Position numbers and translations under genes: made by a program. A DNA stretch of 21,186 nucleotides. Origin: a virus. Below are positions 7,466 through 15,250 of the stretch, piece by piece. The stretch is taken from IMG/VR virus record IMGVR_UViG_3300028610_002473, positions 1 to 21,186 of that record. One strand, written 5' to 3'. Each line of letters begins with the position of its first letter. The stretch's first letter is position 1. Below the pieces are notes generated by a model. It saw only the letters and a list, made by a program, of their open reading frames with translations. It was not told where the DNA came from and searched no databases.

Positions 7466-7476
7466 AATTTTAATTT

Positions 7477-8688
7477 TTAATAAGTCCAAAATGGACGTTT
7501 AAATTCTGGTTTGATTTTTTCGAATATAGCAGTTTGATAATTTGTTTTATCATATATGGCAAGTATGAGACCCTTTGAAAAACCTTTATATGATTCATTA
7601 ACCCAATTAAAAAAATCGTTTTTTTCTTTTTGTAATCTATTTTTTTCTTGTTCTAATCTATTATAAAAATTTTTGTCTATATTACCAATTTTTTTGAATT
7701 TTGATAATAAACTTTTAACTTCACCTAATGTAAATTGTCTTTCTTTTAAATTTTGGCATCTCTCATATTCTTTTACAATTTTAATATGTAAATTTTCTAT
7801 ATTACTAAATTTAATTTTTAATTCATTATATTCTTTAGAACACCAATCATGAATTTCATCAGGTAATTCTTTTACGTATTGTTCTAATTTTATATCTTCC
7901 TTAAATGCTTTCCAAATAGTTCGACTTGATACATGAAACATCAAAGAATGTAATCTTATATAATCATCAAATTTAATTTTTATTCTATGTCCATCTTCGA
8001 ATAAAATTACGAAACCTTCTTTATTTTCAAGATTTAGTTTTTGTAACTTTGTTATTTTTTCTGTTAAAGAAAGATCATTAAATTCTTGTTTCATTTTGTA
8101 TTCTTTTGAGAGTTCAAATCCAGGATTGTAATGTTCCAGATCCATTTCTTTTCCAGTTTTTGTTTCTATTATTGCTAACAAAACCAATTTTTCTTCTTCA
8201 CCATAATTAACAACTATTCTATTCTCTGGAAATATGATTTCAAAAAGATAAGTATATTTTGGCTTCATTGCAAACAAAGCATCAACATTATCTCTATAAA
8301 GTATCTCATTTGCTTTATCTGCAAAATCAGAATCGAATGAACCTCTAGATGCTATATACCATTTATCATTTAATGTATAAGATATTCCCATTGAACCATC
8401 CATTTTATTGAATAGTTTATATTTCAAGTTAACCCTATCCCGAACTGGTTGTCCATTAAATTCATCATAATTAAAAAACTTTTTAAAGGGTCTTGAAATA
8501 ACATTTAAATTTTCATCAAGAATCAATCCTCGACATTGTAATGTTATATCGTTCCAATGTCTATCATATTGACAATGTTTTGTATAATTATAAATGTATA
8601 GGGAAGTTTCTGGATGTTTATTGATTGATATGTATCTATCCTTTATTAGTTGTTTTAATTCTTCTTCTTTACCTTCAAAGAATTTCAT
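7477..8688 (-). CDS. rnlA: RNA ligase, T4 Rnl1 type
   Basis: This ATP-dependent RNA ligase belongs to the nucleotidyltransferase family and joins RNA 3'-OH and 5'-phosphate ends through an enzyme-AMP intermediate. In T4 it reseals tRNA cut by host anticodon nuclease. Taking M at 8688 gives 403 aa (T4 Rnl1 has 374). CRGL at 52-55 and SRPFKKFFN at 65-73 match T4's CRGIMF and SRPMEKFFN. Motif I is KMDGS with AMP-accepting K95 (T4 K99). The shared ASRGS, FEIIFPENRIVVNY, EGFV and KIKFDDYIRLH segments follow T4 in order. The C-terminal 140 residues are helical and Lys-rich. A start at 8739 is also open, but 8688 has the A-rich leader. It overlaps the CCA-enzyme gene by 14 bases. No polynucleotide kinase-phosphatase is in the window. 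Confidence 0.93.
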   Translation of the reverse strand: MKFFEGKEEELKQLIKDRYISINKHPETSLYIYNYTKHCQYDRHWNDITLQCRGLILDENLNVISRPFKKFFNYDEFNGQPVRDRVNLKYKLFNKMDGSMGISYTLNDKWYIASRGSFDSDFADKANEILYRDNVDALFAMKPKYTYLFEIIFPENRIVVNYGEEEKLVLLAIIETKTGKEMDLEHYNPGFELSKEYKMKQEFNDLSLTEKITKLQKLNLENKEGFVILFEDGHRIKIKFDDYIRLHSLMFHVSSRTIWKAFKEDIKLEQYVKELPDEIHDWCSKEYNELKIKFSNIENLHIKIVKEYERCQNLKERQFTLGEVKSLLSKFKKIGNIDKNFYNRLEQEKNRLQKEKNDFFNWVNESYKGFSKGLILAIYDKTNYQTAIFEKIKPEFKRPFWTY

Positions 8689-9880
8689 TATTTTTTTTGC
8701 TTTTAACATATTCCAATAACTTATTTCTATCATTATCAATCTGTCTTGATAATATCATTCCAACTATTTCATTAAGTATAATTCCAACAATTTCAGATTC
8801 TTCACCAATTATATCAATTACATCTTTACCATCGATTTTTATTTCTGACATCTTTTTTGGAAATTCACCACTTCTAAATTGATTGATTGGACCTTCAAAA
8901 ATAGAATCTATTGAAATATAATCTAAAATATCTTCTACTACAGCTATTGATTGCCATAACAATATTCTATTTTTAAATCTAACTTTTTCAGAGTTTAAAT
9001 TCAATGTTTGAATAAGTTTCAATCTTTTAGCAGTATGTTTGTCTCCCTTTAATTTTTCGATATAAAGTTGAGATATATCTCCTTTTGCATGACTTATTAA
9101 CTGATAGAAAAAATCTACTTTGTTATTTGTTGTCAACGTTCGAGTCTTACTACTACGGCTTCCAAATATAACATTAAACAATCCAGTATTTAACAATATG
9201 TTTATACCCTTAAAATGATCTCCTTTTTCAAAGATTTTTTCCAATTCATCATATATTCGTTCAGACTTTATTTTAGATATCAATCTTACATTATTTACTA
9301 TAAATCTATAAGTTTTTGAATCACATCTAAAATTCAATCTAGCCATAAATTGAACGCATCTTAAAAGACGTAATGGGTCATCCAAAAATGCATCAAAGTT
9401 TGTAGCCTTTATTATTCCACTAATTGTATCATAAACTCCTTTAAAAGGATCAATTACTTTACCTGTAAGATCAACAGCAATTGAATTCATCGTAAAATCT
9501 CTACGTCCAAGATCTTCTTCAATCGTTAAATTTGGATCTGAAAATACATCAAAGTTTGTGTGGTCAATTTCTCCTTCTCCCTTATTTTCTTTTCTAGGTA
9601 ATGATATATCTATACTTTCACTTTCTCCTGTAGGTATAAATTTTAAAACTCCAAATCTATCACCAACATTTGTTCTTTTTACTGAACCGTATTTTTTAAG
9701 GATATTTTCTATTTCAGTAAATGTTTTCTTTCGTACAAGAATATCAATATCCTTAGAATCTTTTTTTATTATTGTATCTCTAACACAACCACCAACAAAA
9801 TAAATATCAGAAGGATTTCCCAATTCTTTTACAAATTCTTTATCGGAAAAACCTTCTGTTAATTTTGAAAAATCCATCAT
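8675..9880 (-). CDS. cca: CCA-adding-type tRNA nucleotidyltransferase
   Basis: This class II polymerase-beta-type nucleotidyltransferase should add or restore CCA at tRNA 3' ends. The 401 aa show, in order, the GGCVRD loop at 30-35, the metal-binding DID at 44-46 with a third carboxylate probably D91 in SIDIS, RRDFTMNSIA at 126-135 (NTP selection in this family) and DDPLRLLRCVQFMARL at 167-182 (head/neck motif). A divergent helical C-terminal half follows. The layout is that of bacterial CCA-adding and related poly(A) polymerase enzymes, which cannot be separated by motif alone. Poly(A) polymerase or an A-only enzyme is therefore the alternative. The 14-base overlap with the RNA ligase gene argues for a joint job in tRNA repair. 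Two adjacent ATGs (9880 and 9877) exist, and the first is used here. Confidence 0.92.
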   Translation of the reverse strand: MMDFSKLTEGFSDKEFVKELGNPSDIYFVGGCVRDTIIKKDSKDIDILVRKKTFTEIENILKKYGSVKRTNVGDRFGVLKFIPTGESESIDISLPRKENKGEGEIDHTNFDVFSDPNLTIEEDLGRRDFTMNSIAVDLTGKVIDPFKGVYDTISGIIKATNFDAFLDDPLRLLRCVQFMARLNFRCDSKTYRFIVNNVRLISKIKSERIYDELEKIFEKGDHFKGINILLNTGLFNVIFGSRSSKTRTLTTNNKVDFFYQLISHAKGDISQLYIEKLKGDKHTAKRLKLIQTLNLNSEKVRFKNRILLWQSIAVVEDILDYISIDSIFEGPINQFRSGEFPKKMSEIKIDGKDVIDIIGEESEIVGIILNEIVGMILSRQIDNDRNKLLEYVKSKKNNEIL

Positions 9881-9887
9881 CTAATTA

Positions 9888-10127
9888 TTAATTTAATTCT
9901 GTTACTTCCTTAAATATTAAGTCATTCATCTTTACAAATTCTCCACTGTATACTGCACTTACAAATTGTGTAGAATCATTGTTTTTATTTTTATCCTTTA
10001 CAAAAACAACATTATCTATAACAATAACAAGATCTCCTATATGTTGCGAAATGGTTTCATTAACTTCTACAGGAGTATTGAAGTCCTGCAAAAATTTAAA
10101 TATTTGAATTTGTTTTGTTTGAATCAT
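9888..10127 (-). CDS. Small unknown protein, first gene of the RNA-repair block
   Basis: This 79-aa protein is not recognised. It begins with a Gln-rich segment (MIQTKQIQIFKFLQDF), continues with the beta-rich stretch GDLVIVIDNVVFVKD near 31-45, and then shows an Asn/Lys turn followed by VSAVYSGEFVKMNDLIF. The pattern suggests a small beta barrel or SH3-like fold, but this is inference from hydrophobic alternation only. It starts 31 bases after the promoter-like motif at 10159-10176 and ends 7 bases before the CCA enzyme, so it leads that operon. It has no cysteines or membrane segment. Confidence 0.66.
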   Translation of the reverse strand: MIQTKQIQIFKFLQDFNTPVEVNETISQHIGDLVIVIDNVVFVKDKNKNNDSTQFVSAVYSGEFVKMNDLIFKEVTELN

Positions 10128-10158
10128 TTTACGCGCGCATTTATTATATTATTATATA

Positions 10159-10176
10159 GGGTAAATATAATAATAA
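10159..10176 (-). promoter_or_regulatory. Promoter-like motif before the RNA-repair block
   Basis: The minus strand reads TTATTATTATATTTACCC, matching 7056-7073 at 17 of 18 positions, and ends 31 bases before the ATG at 10127. It lies in a 74-base gap. A GC-rich GCGCGC patch (10132-10138) sits between the motif and the start codon and could be an operator or part of the transcript leader. Confidence 0.6.
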
Positions 10177-10201
10177 TGATTTATTTTAAAAAATGTTAAA
10201 A

Positions 10202-10666
10202 TTATTCGTCTACTCTTTTTCTTATATTAATAAAACTATCATTACTGGCATCTACTGCATCAAATGAAATAATATCAGTTACTTTAGCAATACCGTTTTC
10301 GTCAACATGACCTATACATCTTGGTCGTATTACTACATAATCTTTATCAATAAGTTCAGAAAGTATTTTACCAGATGGAGTAGCCAGTATTTCTATTTCA
10401 CCCTTTATCTTACTTTTAAAAACTTTTATTTTAGTAATTTTGTGAGAAACATATTTCAAAGCAATTGAACCAAAATCATTTCTTTCTACAAGATTATTTT
10501 TATCTGTATGTAACAATTCACCAAGGGCTGTTTTGTTTTCTATTTTTAATTTGTAATCATTAATTATGTTTTCATCTATACTATCTTCTGTATATGTTCT
10601 ATTATTTAAATTTTTTTTATTGAAATAAAGAAATGTTCTAGTTTTTTTATTCTTTTTATTTTTCAT
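10202..10666 (-). CDS. T4 gp21-like prohead-protease fold, apparently lacking the catalytic serine
   Basis: The 154 aa follow the order of the T4 prohead protease gp21 (peptidase family S77), which trims scaffold and capsid proteins during head maturation. NNRTYTEDSI at 21-30 parallels T4's NKRLYPKRIL. ALGELLHTD at 48-55 parallels ALGELNHP, with H53 at the catalytic histidine position. FDAVDASNDSF at 135-145 parallels the VDAVWGPSAPDA segment. The serine motif SSRGLG, however, is replaced by RPRCIG at 115-119, with proline where the nucleophile should be. It may be an inactive structural relative, or C118 may act instead. The protein is shorter than T4 gp21 (about 212 aa). It follows a TATAAATA box, consistent with late expression. 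Confidence is good for the fold and low for the role. Confidence 0.6.
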   Translation of the reverse strand: MKNKKNKKTRTFLYFNKKNLNNRTYTEDSIDENIINDYKLKIENKTALGELLHTDKNNLVERNDFGSIALKYVSHKITKIKVFKSKIKGEIEILATPSGKILSELIDKDYVVIRPRCIGHVDENGIAKVTDIISFDAVDASNDSFINIRKRVDE

Positions 10667-10697
10667 AATATTAATTTTAATGCCTTTTGAGAAAAGC

Positions 10698-10705
10698 TAT
10701 TTATA
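10698..10705 (-). promoter_or_regulatory. TATAAATA late-type promoter before the gp21-like gene
   Basis: The minus strand reads TATAAATAG, the exact T4 late consensus, ending 31 bases before the ATG at 10666. It lies in a 96-base gap between genes. The following G and the position are comparable to the box at 3052-3059. Confidence 0.6.
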
Positions 10706-10751
10706 TTATATATGGTACTATATAAATTAGTTTCGCGTATACCGTTTGTAA

Positions 10752-10767
10752 CCTAATGTTTATTAGG
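10752..10767 (-). terminator. Short hairpin at the end of the 92-aa gene
   Basis: A perfect 6-bp stem (CCTAAT/ATTAGG) with a 4-base loop overlaps the stop codon of the 92-aa gene. No T-run follows on the minus strand, so it is a weak terminator or an RNA-stability hairpin. Confidence 0.4.
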
Positions 10768-11041
10768 ATTCATAAATATCACTTGGATGTATTATGATTT
10801 GTTCGTCATAAACAGCTTGTTCATAACCAAATTCCGTCTCAAGAATAAAGCCAGTTTTTTTCCATCCTGGTTCTCCTTGAATATGATATGATTTGATATA
10901 TTTTTCTTCAAATTCTTCATCACCTGCAACCCATACTCGTCTACCATTATCAAATTTAGATGGTTTTAACTTATTGTTTTTAATTCCATTCCAAATGTAA
11001 TAGGGAATGCCAATTGTGTTTTTAACTAAAATTGTCTCCAT
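10763..11041 (-). CDS. Unknown 92-aa protein downstream of the tape-measure-like gene
   Basis: This protein is not recognised. From the ATG at 11041 it is 92 aa. It carries a Trp/Gly-rich core (YYIWNGIKNN, GRRVWVAGDEE, GEPGWKKTGF) and an acidic second half. The Trp and Gly pattern suggests a small beta domain, which is inference. The alternative start is a TTG at 11074, which would add MVNGVKLKKIQ. ATG is preferred because every other start here is ATG and an A-rich leader precedes it. The frame is also open without a stop further upstream towards the tape-measure-like gene, past eight T residues. A short TATATAAAAATA sequence lies about 50 bases upstream. As a late tail-cluster neighbour it may be a minor virion or assembly factor. 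Confidence 0.6.
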   Translation of the reverse strand: METILVKNTIGIPYYIWNGIKNNKLKPSKFDNGRRVWVAGDEEFEEKYIKSYHIQGEPGWKKTGFILETEFGYEQAVYDEQIIIHPSDIYES

Positions 11042-11127
11042 TTGAATCTTCTTTAATTTTACTCCATTAACCAAAACAGTCTCTGTATTTTTATATAATG
11101 CCGGCTGTGTTTTGTTTCGAAAAAAAA

Positions 11128-14100
11128 TTAACCAATTTCAAAATTTTCATTGACAATTCTTACGGTCAATTCTGTATCAAGTTTATTGATAACGGCTTGC
11201 ATCTTATCAGCCAATACTTTAGTGTCAGAAGTTATTCCAGAATCTGTTCTTCCAGTTGTATCATTAGCTGCATAAATTTCTTTTCTAACTTCAGGAATAA
11301 TTTCAAGTTTCTTATCTGGATTTTCTTTTTTGATGAATCTTTCAATAAGTTCAAGAGCCATTTCAATTCCAGTTTTAATACCTTCAGCAATCTGTTCCCC
11401 AATATCGGCATCATCACTGAATTTATAAATTTCTGCAAGTGTAGAAAATGTTTGATTCATCTTATCTAATTTCACATCATCTAAAGTATCTACAGCAGCA
11501 GAGAATTTTTGCATCGATACTGCCATATCTGCGAAGTTTTTCGCTATGTTATCTATCTTATTATCTTTTTTAGATAATTTAACGATTGCATTTACAAAAT
11601 TTTCTGGTATTCTACTCAAGAAATTCAATCCAACGTTTGCTGCATCCATTTCTTTGGATAACATAGAACCAGCTTTAACAAAAGCAGAAGGTATTGCTAA
11701 TATGACATCTTCTATTGTTTGTTTTATTCTATTTACATCAGGTATATCTAATATTGTTCTTACAAAATCAGCCAATTCAAACAAACCATCTGTTATATTA
11801 CTAACAACCTTTTTACCTTTATCTATGGCACTTTTACCCAAGAACCATTTTCTTTTTGCATTTGGATCTTGTCCTAATTCTCCAAGTGTACTAGAAAGTG
11901 AACTAACTATCATTTTAATATTAGCACTAACTTTTTCCATATCTGCTGGTGTTAAAGCAACTGAAGTTCCTTTAGAATCTATGAATGTTAAATTAGCAAA
12001 ATCTTTAACACCCATAGCTATCTCAGTAAGTACGTTACCCATACCTTTAACCATTCTGATACCCTTAGATACATCATCAGTTCCTGTAATAGCCATTATT
12101 GCTCCAACCAATCCTGAACCTCCAAACTTTTTACCTATTGCTCCAAATGAATCACTAACTTTACTTAACACAATATCTATCATATATGTTAGATCATTAG
12201 GATCTATAGTTTTCATGATATCTGCAAAACTCTTTATACCCTTTCCTATAAGAACAAGAGCACCTCCTGCCATTATCATTACAGCAGAACCGATCAAAAT
12301 AGCTGGTGATATCAATCCTGCTCCTGCCATTGCCAATCCTACTGCTCCAATAAGTGCAGCAATCTGTCCAATGAATTCCCAAGGTTTATCTACTATAGAG
12401 AATGATTTAGCAAATTTATTTACTCCTACACCTACCAATATGAGAGCCAATCCTGCAACTACCATTGCTGCTGAACCCAATGTAATGAATCCAGGTAATG
12501 GTCCCAATCCAGCTATTGCCATAACAACTCCTAATGTAAGAATTACTGCTCCCATTATCGCAATCATCTGCCATGGTTTATCAATCATAGAAATAGCTTC
12601 TGCAAACTTTTTAACTCCAATTCCTATAAGTACTATTGCTGCACCTGCAAACATCATTGCCAGTGCTCCAGTAATAACTGCTTTTTTACCCAATTTACCA
12701 ATTACCCAAAATGCTATTCCAAATACCATCATCGCTAATGCTGTAGGTAAGATCCATTCTATCGGTATGCTTTTAAACTTACTCGGTAGAAGTGAAAATT
12801 CCCATGCTATAGCAACAACTGCACCTGCTATAAGTGCCAATATACCAGCAGCTTTACCTGCTTTTTTAATATTCAATTGTTGATTGATTTTCATCAATAA
12901 TGCAATAGATAGAGCAAAAAGAACCATCGTTATTCCAGTAGATATAACCCATATAATTGGAGGAGCTTTCATTTTATTTCCAGGTGGTAACAACATGAAT
13001 TCCCATGCTATGATAACTACTGCTGCTGCAAGTATACCCATCATTGCACCTGCTTTAAATATATCTTTCCATTTTCCTTTTATAGCAGTTGACATGAGTT
13101 TAACAGAAAATGCAAACAGTGCCATTGTAATGCCTGCCCTAAGTGTCCATACTAAAGGTGGAGATTTCATCTGATTATCTGGTGGTAAAAATTTAAATAT
13201 CCATGCTGTCGCAACTATACCAGTAGCTAATGCTGCCATAGCTAAACCTGCTAATACAACACCAACAAGAGTCATTTTGTTCTTACCTGCAGTTAATGAT
13301 TTTGCGATAGCTTTTAATGAATATGAAAATAACAACACTGCAATACCTGCTTTAATAGTCCACCAAAGTGGAGGAGCTTTTAAAACATTATCTTCAGGAA
13401 AAGTCTGAAAAATTTCAGCTACTGCTCTAACTGCAAGTGCAGTTAATACCAAAGCAAATGCAGAAAGTACAATATCTTTTGCCGTTACTCTTCCTTTCAT
13501 AGGTACATCCAATATTTTATTACCAGTTTTAACGGCAGATTTTCCACTTAATGCTGATATAATTATAGAAATAGCTTTTGAAAATATAATTAATGTTAAA
13601 CCTGTAAGAATAATCCAACCAAGTGGTGGAGCTTTATATTTACTTTCCTCTGGAAGTTTCTGTAGTATATGTGCTACTCCAACAATAGATAATGCAATCA
13701 ATGGTATAGCAGCAACTGCCATAACTAAAGCAGCAGGTTTAATTTTTACAGGTTTAAAGGTACTTCTTATCGAAATTGCTGATTTTTTACCTTGAAATGA
13801 CGATATTAATGAACCAATTGCAGTTGCATATAAATACATTGCTAAACCTACTCTTATGATCCACCAATACGGTGGAGCTTTAAGTTTATCTTCATTTGGA
13901 AACAACATGAATATCCATGCTGTTGCAACAACTGATGCAGAAAGTGCCATCATCATTCCAAACATTCCAGCAGCTTTTCCCCCAGCAAATTTTTTCTTTT
14001 TAATTTCTTCTCTTGTTGTTATACTAAATACTCCAGTACCAGTTTCTTTACTTAAAACTTCTAAATGTTTTGACATTCTTAAAAATGACATAGAAAAAAA

Positions 14101-15216
14101 CAATAACGATAAACCAACCTTAAATACCCAATCAATTGGAGGCGCTTTAAATTTATTTGGAAGTGCCATGAATATCCAAGCAGTTGCAACTACTGTTATT
14201 GCAAGCACTGGTATAATAAGTAATGATGCACCCAACGATTGCATCATACTCATTGGTTGTACAAGTGAACCGGATACCTTACCTGCTATACTTGAAACAG
14301 TTCTTATTGCAACTGTGAAAGCATCTCCCCTAAGTGCTCTTAATACATTTTTAAATATCATTACTATTGGAATCAATGATGCTGCTACAACTGCTGCAAT
14401 AGCCAATTTCTTAAGATCAATGCTAGGCATCAATTTTAAAACATTTGCAGTTGCTACCAATGAAAGAGCTATCATGGGAAATATCAACAATGCTCCCATA
14501 GAAGATACTGCAATTATTCCAGCATTTATAACATTGCCCAATGCTCCCATTATGCCCTTACCTGTTAACATTGAACTCAACGATTTAATAAAATATGCTG
14601 TTATTGGTACAAAAATTGCTGCAATAGCAATTCCTGTTATCATCTGTTTGGTTGATACATCAGGCATATCTGAAAATATCCTAGATATAGACTGTACAGT
14701 CATTGCCAACATAACCAGAGTCAGTGATAGTATGGCTGATTGTGCAATCGATATATCGTATCCCTTAGAATAGATCATTGCTATTGATCCAAACATTGTT
14801 AACATTACTAGGGACATCGTTATTGCCTGTTCCTTACTTATTTCTGAAAGTTGTCCAAGACCCTTTCCAAATGCAAAGAATGCACCACCAAGTATTACCA
14901 ATATCTTTCCAAAATCTACTATTTTATCACCACCTATATCACCTGATATAATACTTTTAGTAATATCACTATCATCCCTTTTGGCCTTTATTGCTTTTCC
15001 GCCAAGTGATTTAAGAATACCATTAAGAATTTTTGTTTGTGTCTGTAATTCGCTTTTTATAGAAGTAATCCCACTTATAATGTTTTCAGAAATATTCAGC
15101 TGTATAGTTTCTACATTTTTCTCTGATTTAGAAGCTAACTTCTCAATTTTATCCAATACATTAATTATAACTTCTTGGTTCTTAATTATAGTTTTATCAC
15201 CACTACCTCTTGCCAT
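11128..15216 (-). CDS. Tape-measure-like tail protein with hydrophobic tandem repeats
   Basis: This 1362-aa protein is the longest gene of the tail cluster, the position and size expected of a tape-measure protein, which fixes tail length and travels inside the tube. The N-terminal 75 residues are helical and coiled-coil-like. Residues about 100-1000 are a long series of hydrophobic helices with few charges. Two repeat families can be read: seven copies with WxF..LP...K(A/S)PP..W....G (KAPP at 357, 446, 528, 613, 684, 750, 815), and three copies of LIG.GVKKFA...(V/I)DKPW starting near 863, 927 and 989. The last 360 residues are soluble and helical. With 0.15 nm per residue the protein would span about 200 nm. 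A membrane role at DNA injection is also possible. No lytic enzyme motif was seen. Confidence 0.8.
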   Translation of the reverse strand: MARGSGDKTIIKNQEVIINVLDKIEKLASKSEKNVETIQLNISENIISGITSIKSELQTQTKILNGILKSLGGKAIKAKRDDSDITKSIISGDIGGDKIVDFGKILVILGGAFFAFGKGLGQLSEISKEQAITMSLVMLTMFGSIAMIYSKGYDISIAQSAILSLTLVMLAMTVQSISRIFSDMPDVSTKQMITGIAIAAIFVPITAYFIKSLSSMLTGKGIMGALGNVINAGIIAVSSMGALLIFPMIALSLVATANVLKLMPSIDLKKLAIAAVVAASLIPIVMIFKNVLRALRGDAFTVAIRTVSSIAGKVSGSLVQPMSMMQSLGASLLIIPVLAITVVATAWIFMALPNKFKAPPIDWVFKVGLSLLFFSMSFLRMSKHLEVLSKETGTGVFSITTREEIKKKKFAGGKAAGMFGMMMALSASVVATAWIFMLFPNEDKLKAPPYWWIIRVGLAMYLYATAIGSLISSFQGKKSAISIRSTFKPVKIKPAALVMAVAAIPLIALSIVGVAHILQKLPEESKYKAPPLGWIILTGLTLIIFSKAISIIISALSGKSAVKTGNKILDVPMKGRVTAKDIVLSAFALVLTALAVRAVAEIFQTFPEDNVLKAPPLWWTIKAGIAVLLFSYSLKAIAKSLTAGKNKMTLVGVVLAGLAMAALATGIVATAWIFKFLPPDNQMKSPPLVWTLRAGITMALFAFSVKLMSTAIKGKWKDIFKAGAMMGILAAAVVIIAWEFMLLPPGNKMKAPPIIWVISTGITMVLFALSIALLMKINQQLNIKKAGKAAGILALIAGAVVAIAWEFSLLPSKFKSIPIEWILPTALAMMVFGIAFWVIGKLGKKAVITGALAMMFAGAAIVLIGIGVKKFAEAISMIDKPWQMIAIMGAVILTLGVVMAIAGLGPLPGFITLGSAAMVVAGLALILVGVGVNKFAKSFSIVDKPWEFIGQIAALIGAVGLAMAGAGLISPAILIGSAVMIMAGGALVLIGKGIKSFADIMKTIDPNDLTYMIDIVLSKVSDSFGAIGKKFGGSGLVGAIMAITGTDDVSKGIRMVKGMGNVLTEIAMGVKDFANLTFIDSKGTSVALTPADMEKVSANIKMIVSSLSSTLGELGQDPNAKRKWFLGKSAIDKGKKVVSNITDGLFELADFVRTILDIPDVNRIKQTIEDVILAIPSAFVKAGSMLSKEMDAANVGLNFLSRIPENFVNAIVKLSKKDNKIDNIAKNFADMAVSMQKFSAAVDTLDDVKLDKMNQTFSTLAEIYKFSDDADIGEQIAEGIKTGIEMALELIERFIKKENPDKKLEIIPEVRKEIYAANDTTGRTDSGITSDTKVLADKMQAVINKLDTELTVRIVNENFEIG
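12217..12681 (-). repeat. Three protein-level tandem repeats (GxGVKKFA-DKPW family)
   Basis: Residues 846-1000 hold three units spaced about 63 residues apart. The first two share (I/V)GxGV(K/N)KFA followed by (I/V)DKPW; the third is more diverged (GKGIKSFADIMKTIDPND). Each unit is preceded by a Gly/Ala/Met-rich hydrophobic helix. Confidence 0.8.
12712..14199 (-). repeat. Seven protein-level tandem repeats (WxF-LP-KAPP-W family)
   Basis: Residues 340-835 of the tape-measure-like protein contain seven units of 65-89 residues. Each has a hydrophobic helix ending in A(W/H/E)xF, then (L/F)P, a short charged loop, K(A/S)PP or KSIP, W and a second hydrophobic helix with a central Gly. Spacing shrinks from 82-89 to 65-66 residues along the chain. 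Confidence 0.85.
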
Positions 15217-15250
15217 TTAGGATTACAATAATTTTATCTTTGTTGGGATT

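Noticed and set aside
11041-11128. Programmed frameshift joining the tape-measure-like gene to the downstream 92-aa gene
   Set aside because: A run of eight T residues and an open frame exist, but the run comes after the stop codon of the first gene and there is no typical slippery heptamer before it.
11546-12883. A 445-aa open frame on the plus strand
   Set aside because: It lies wholly antisense to the tape-measure-like gene, and its Ile/Pro/Ala-rich translation mirrors the hydrophobic repeats of that gene.
13829-13836. TATAAATA on the plus strand
   Set aside because: It lies inside the tape-measure-like gene, on the strand with no genes.
13856-14773. A 305-aa open frame on the plus strand
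   Set aside because: It is also an antisense shadow of the tape-measure-like repeats, without its own leader or neighbours on that strand.
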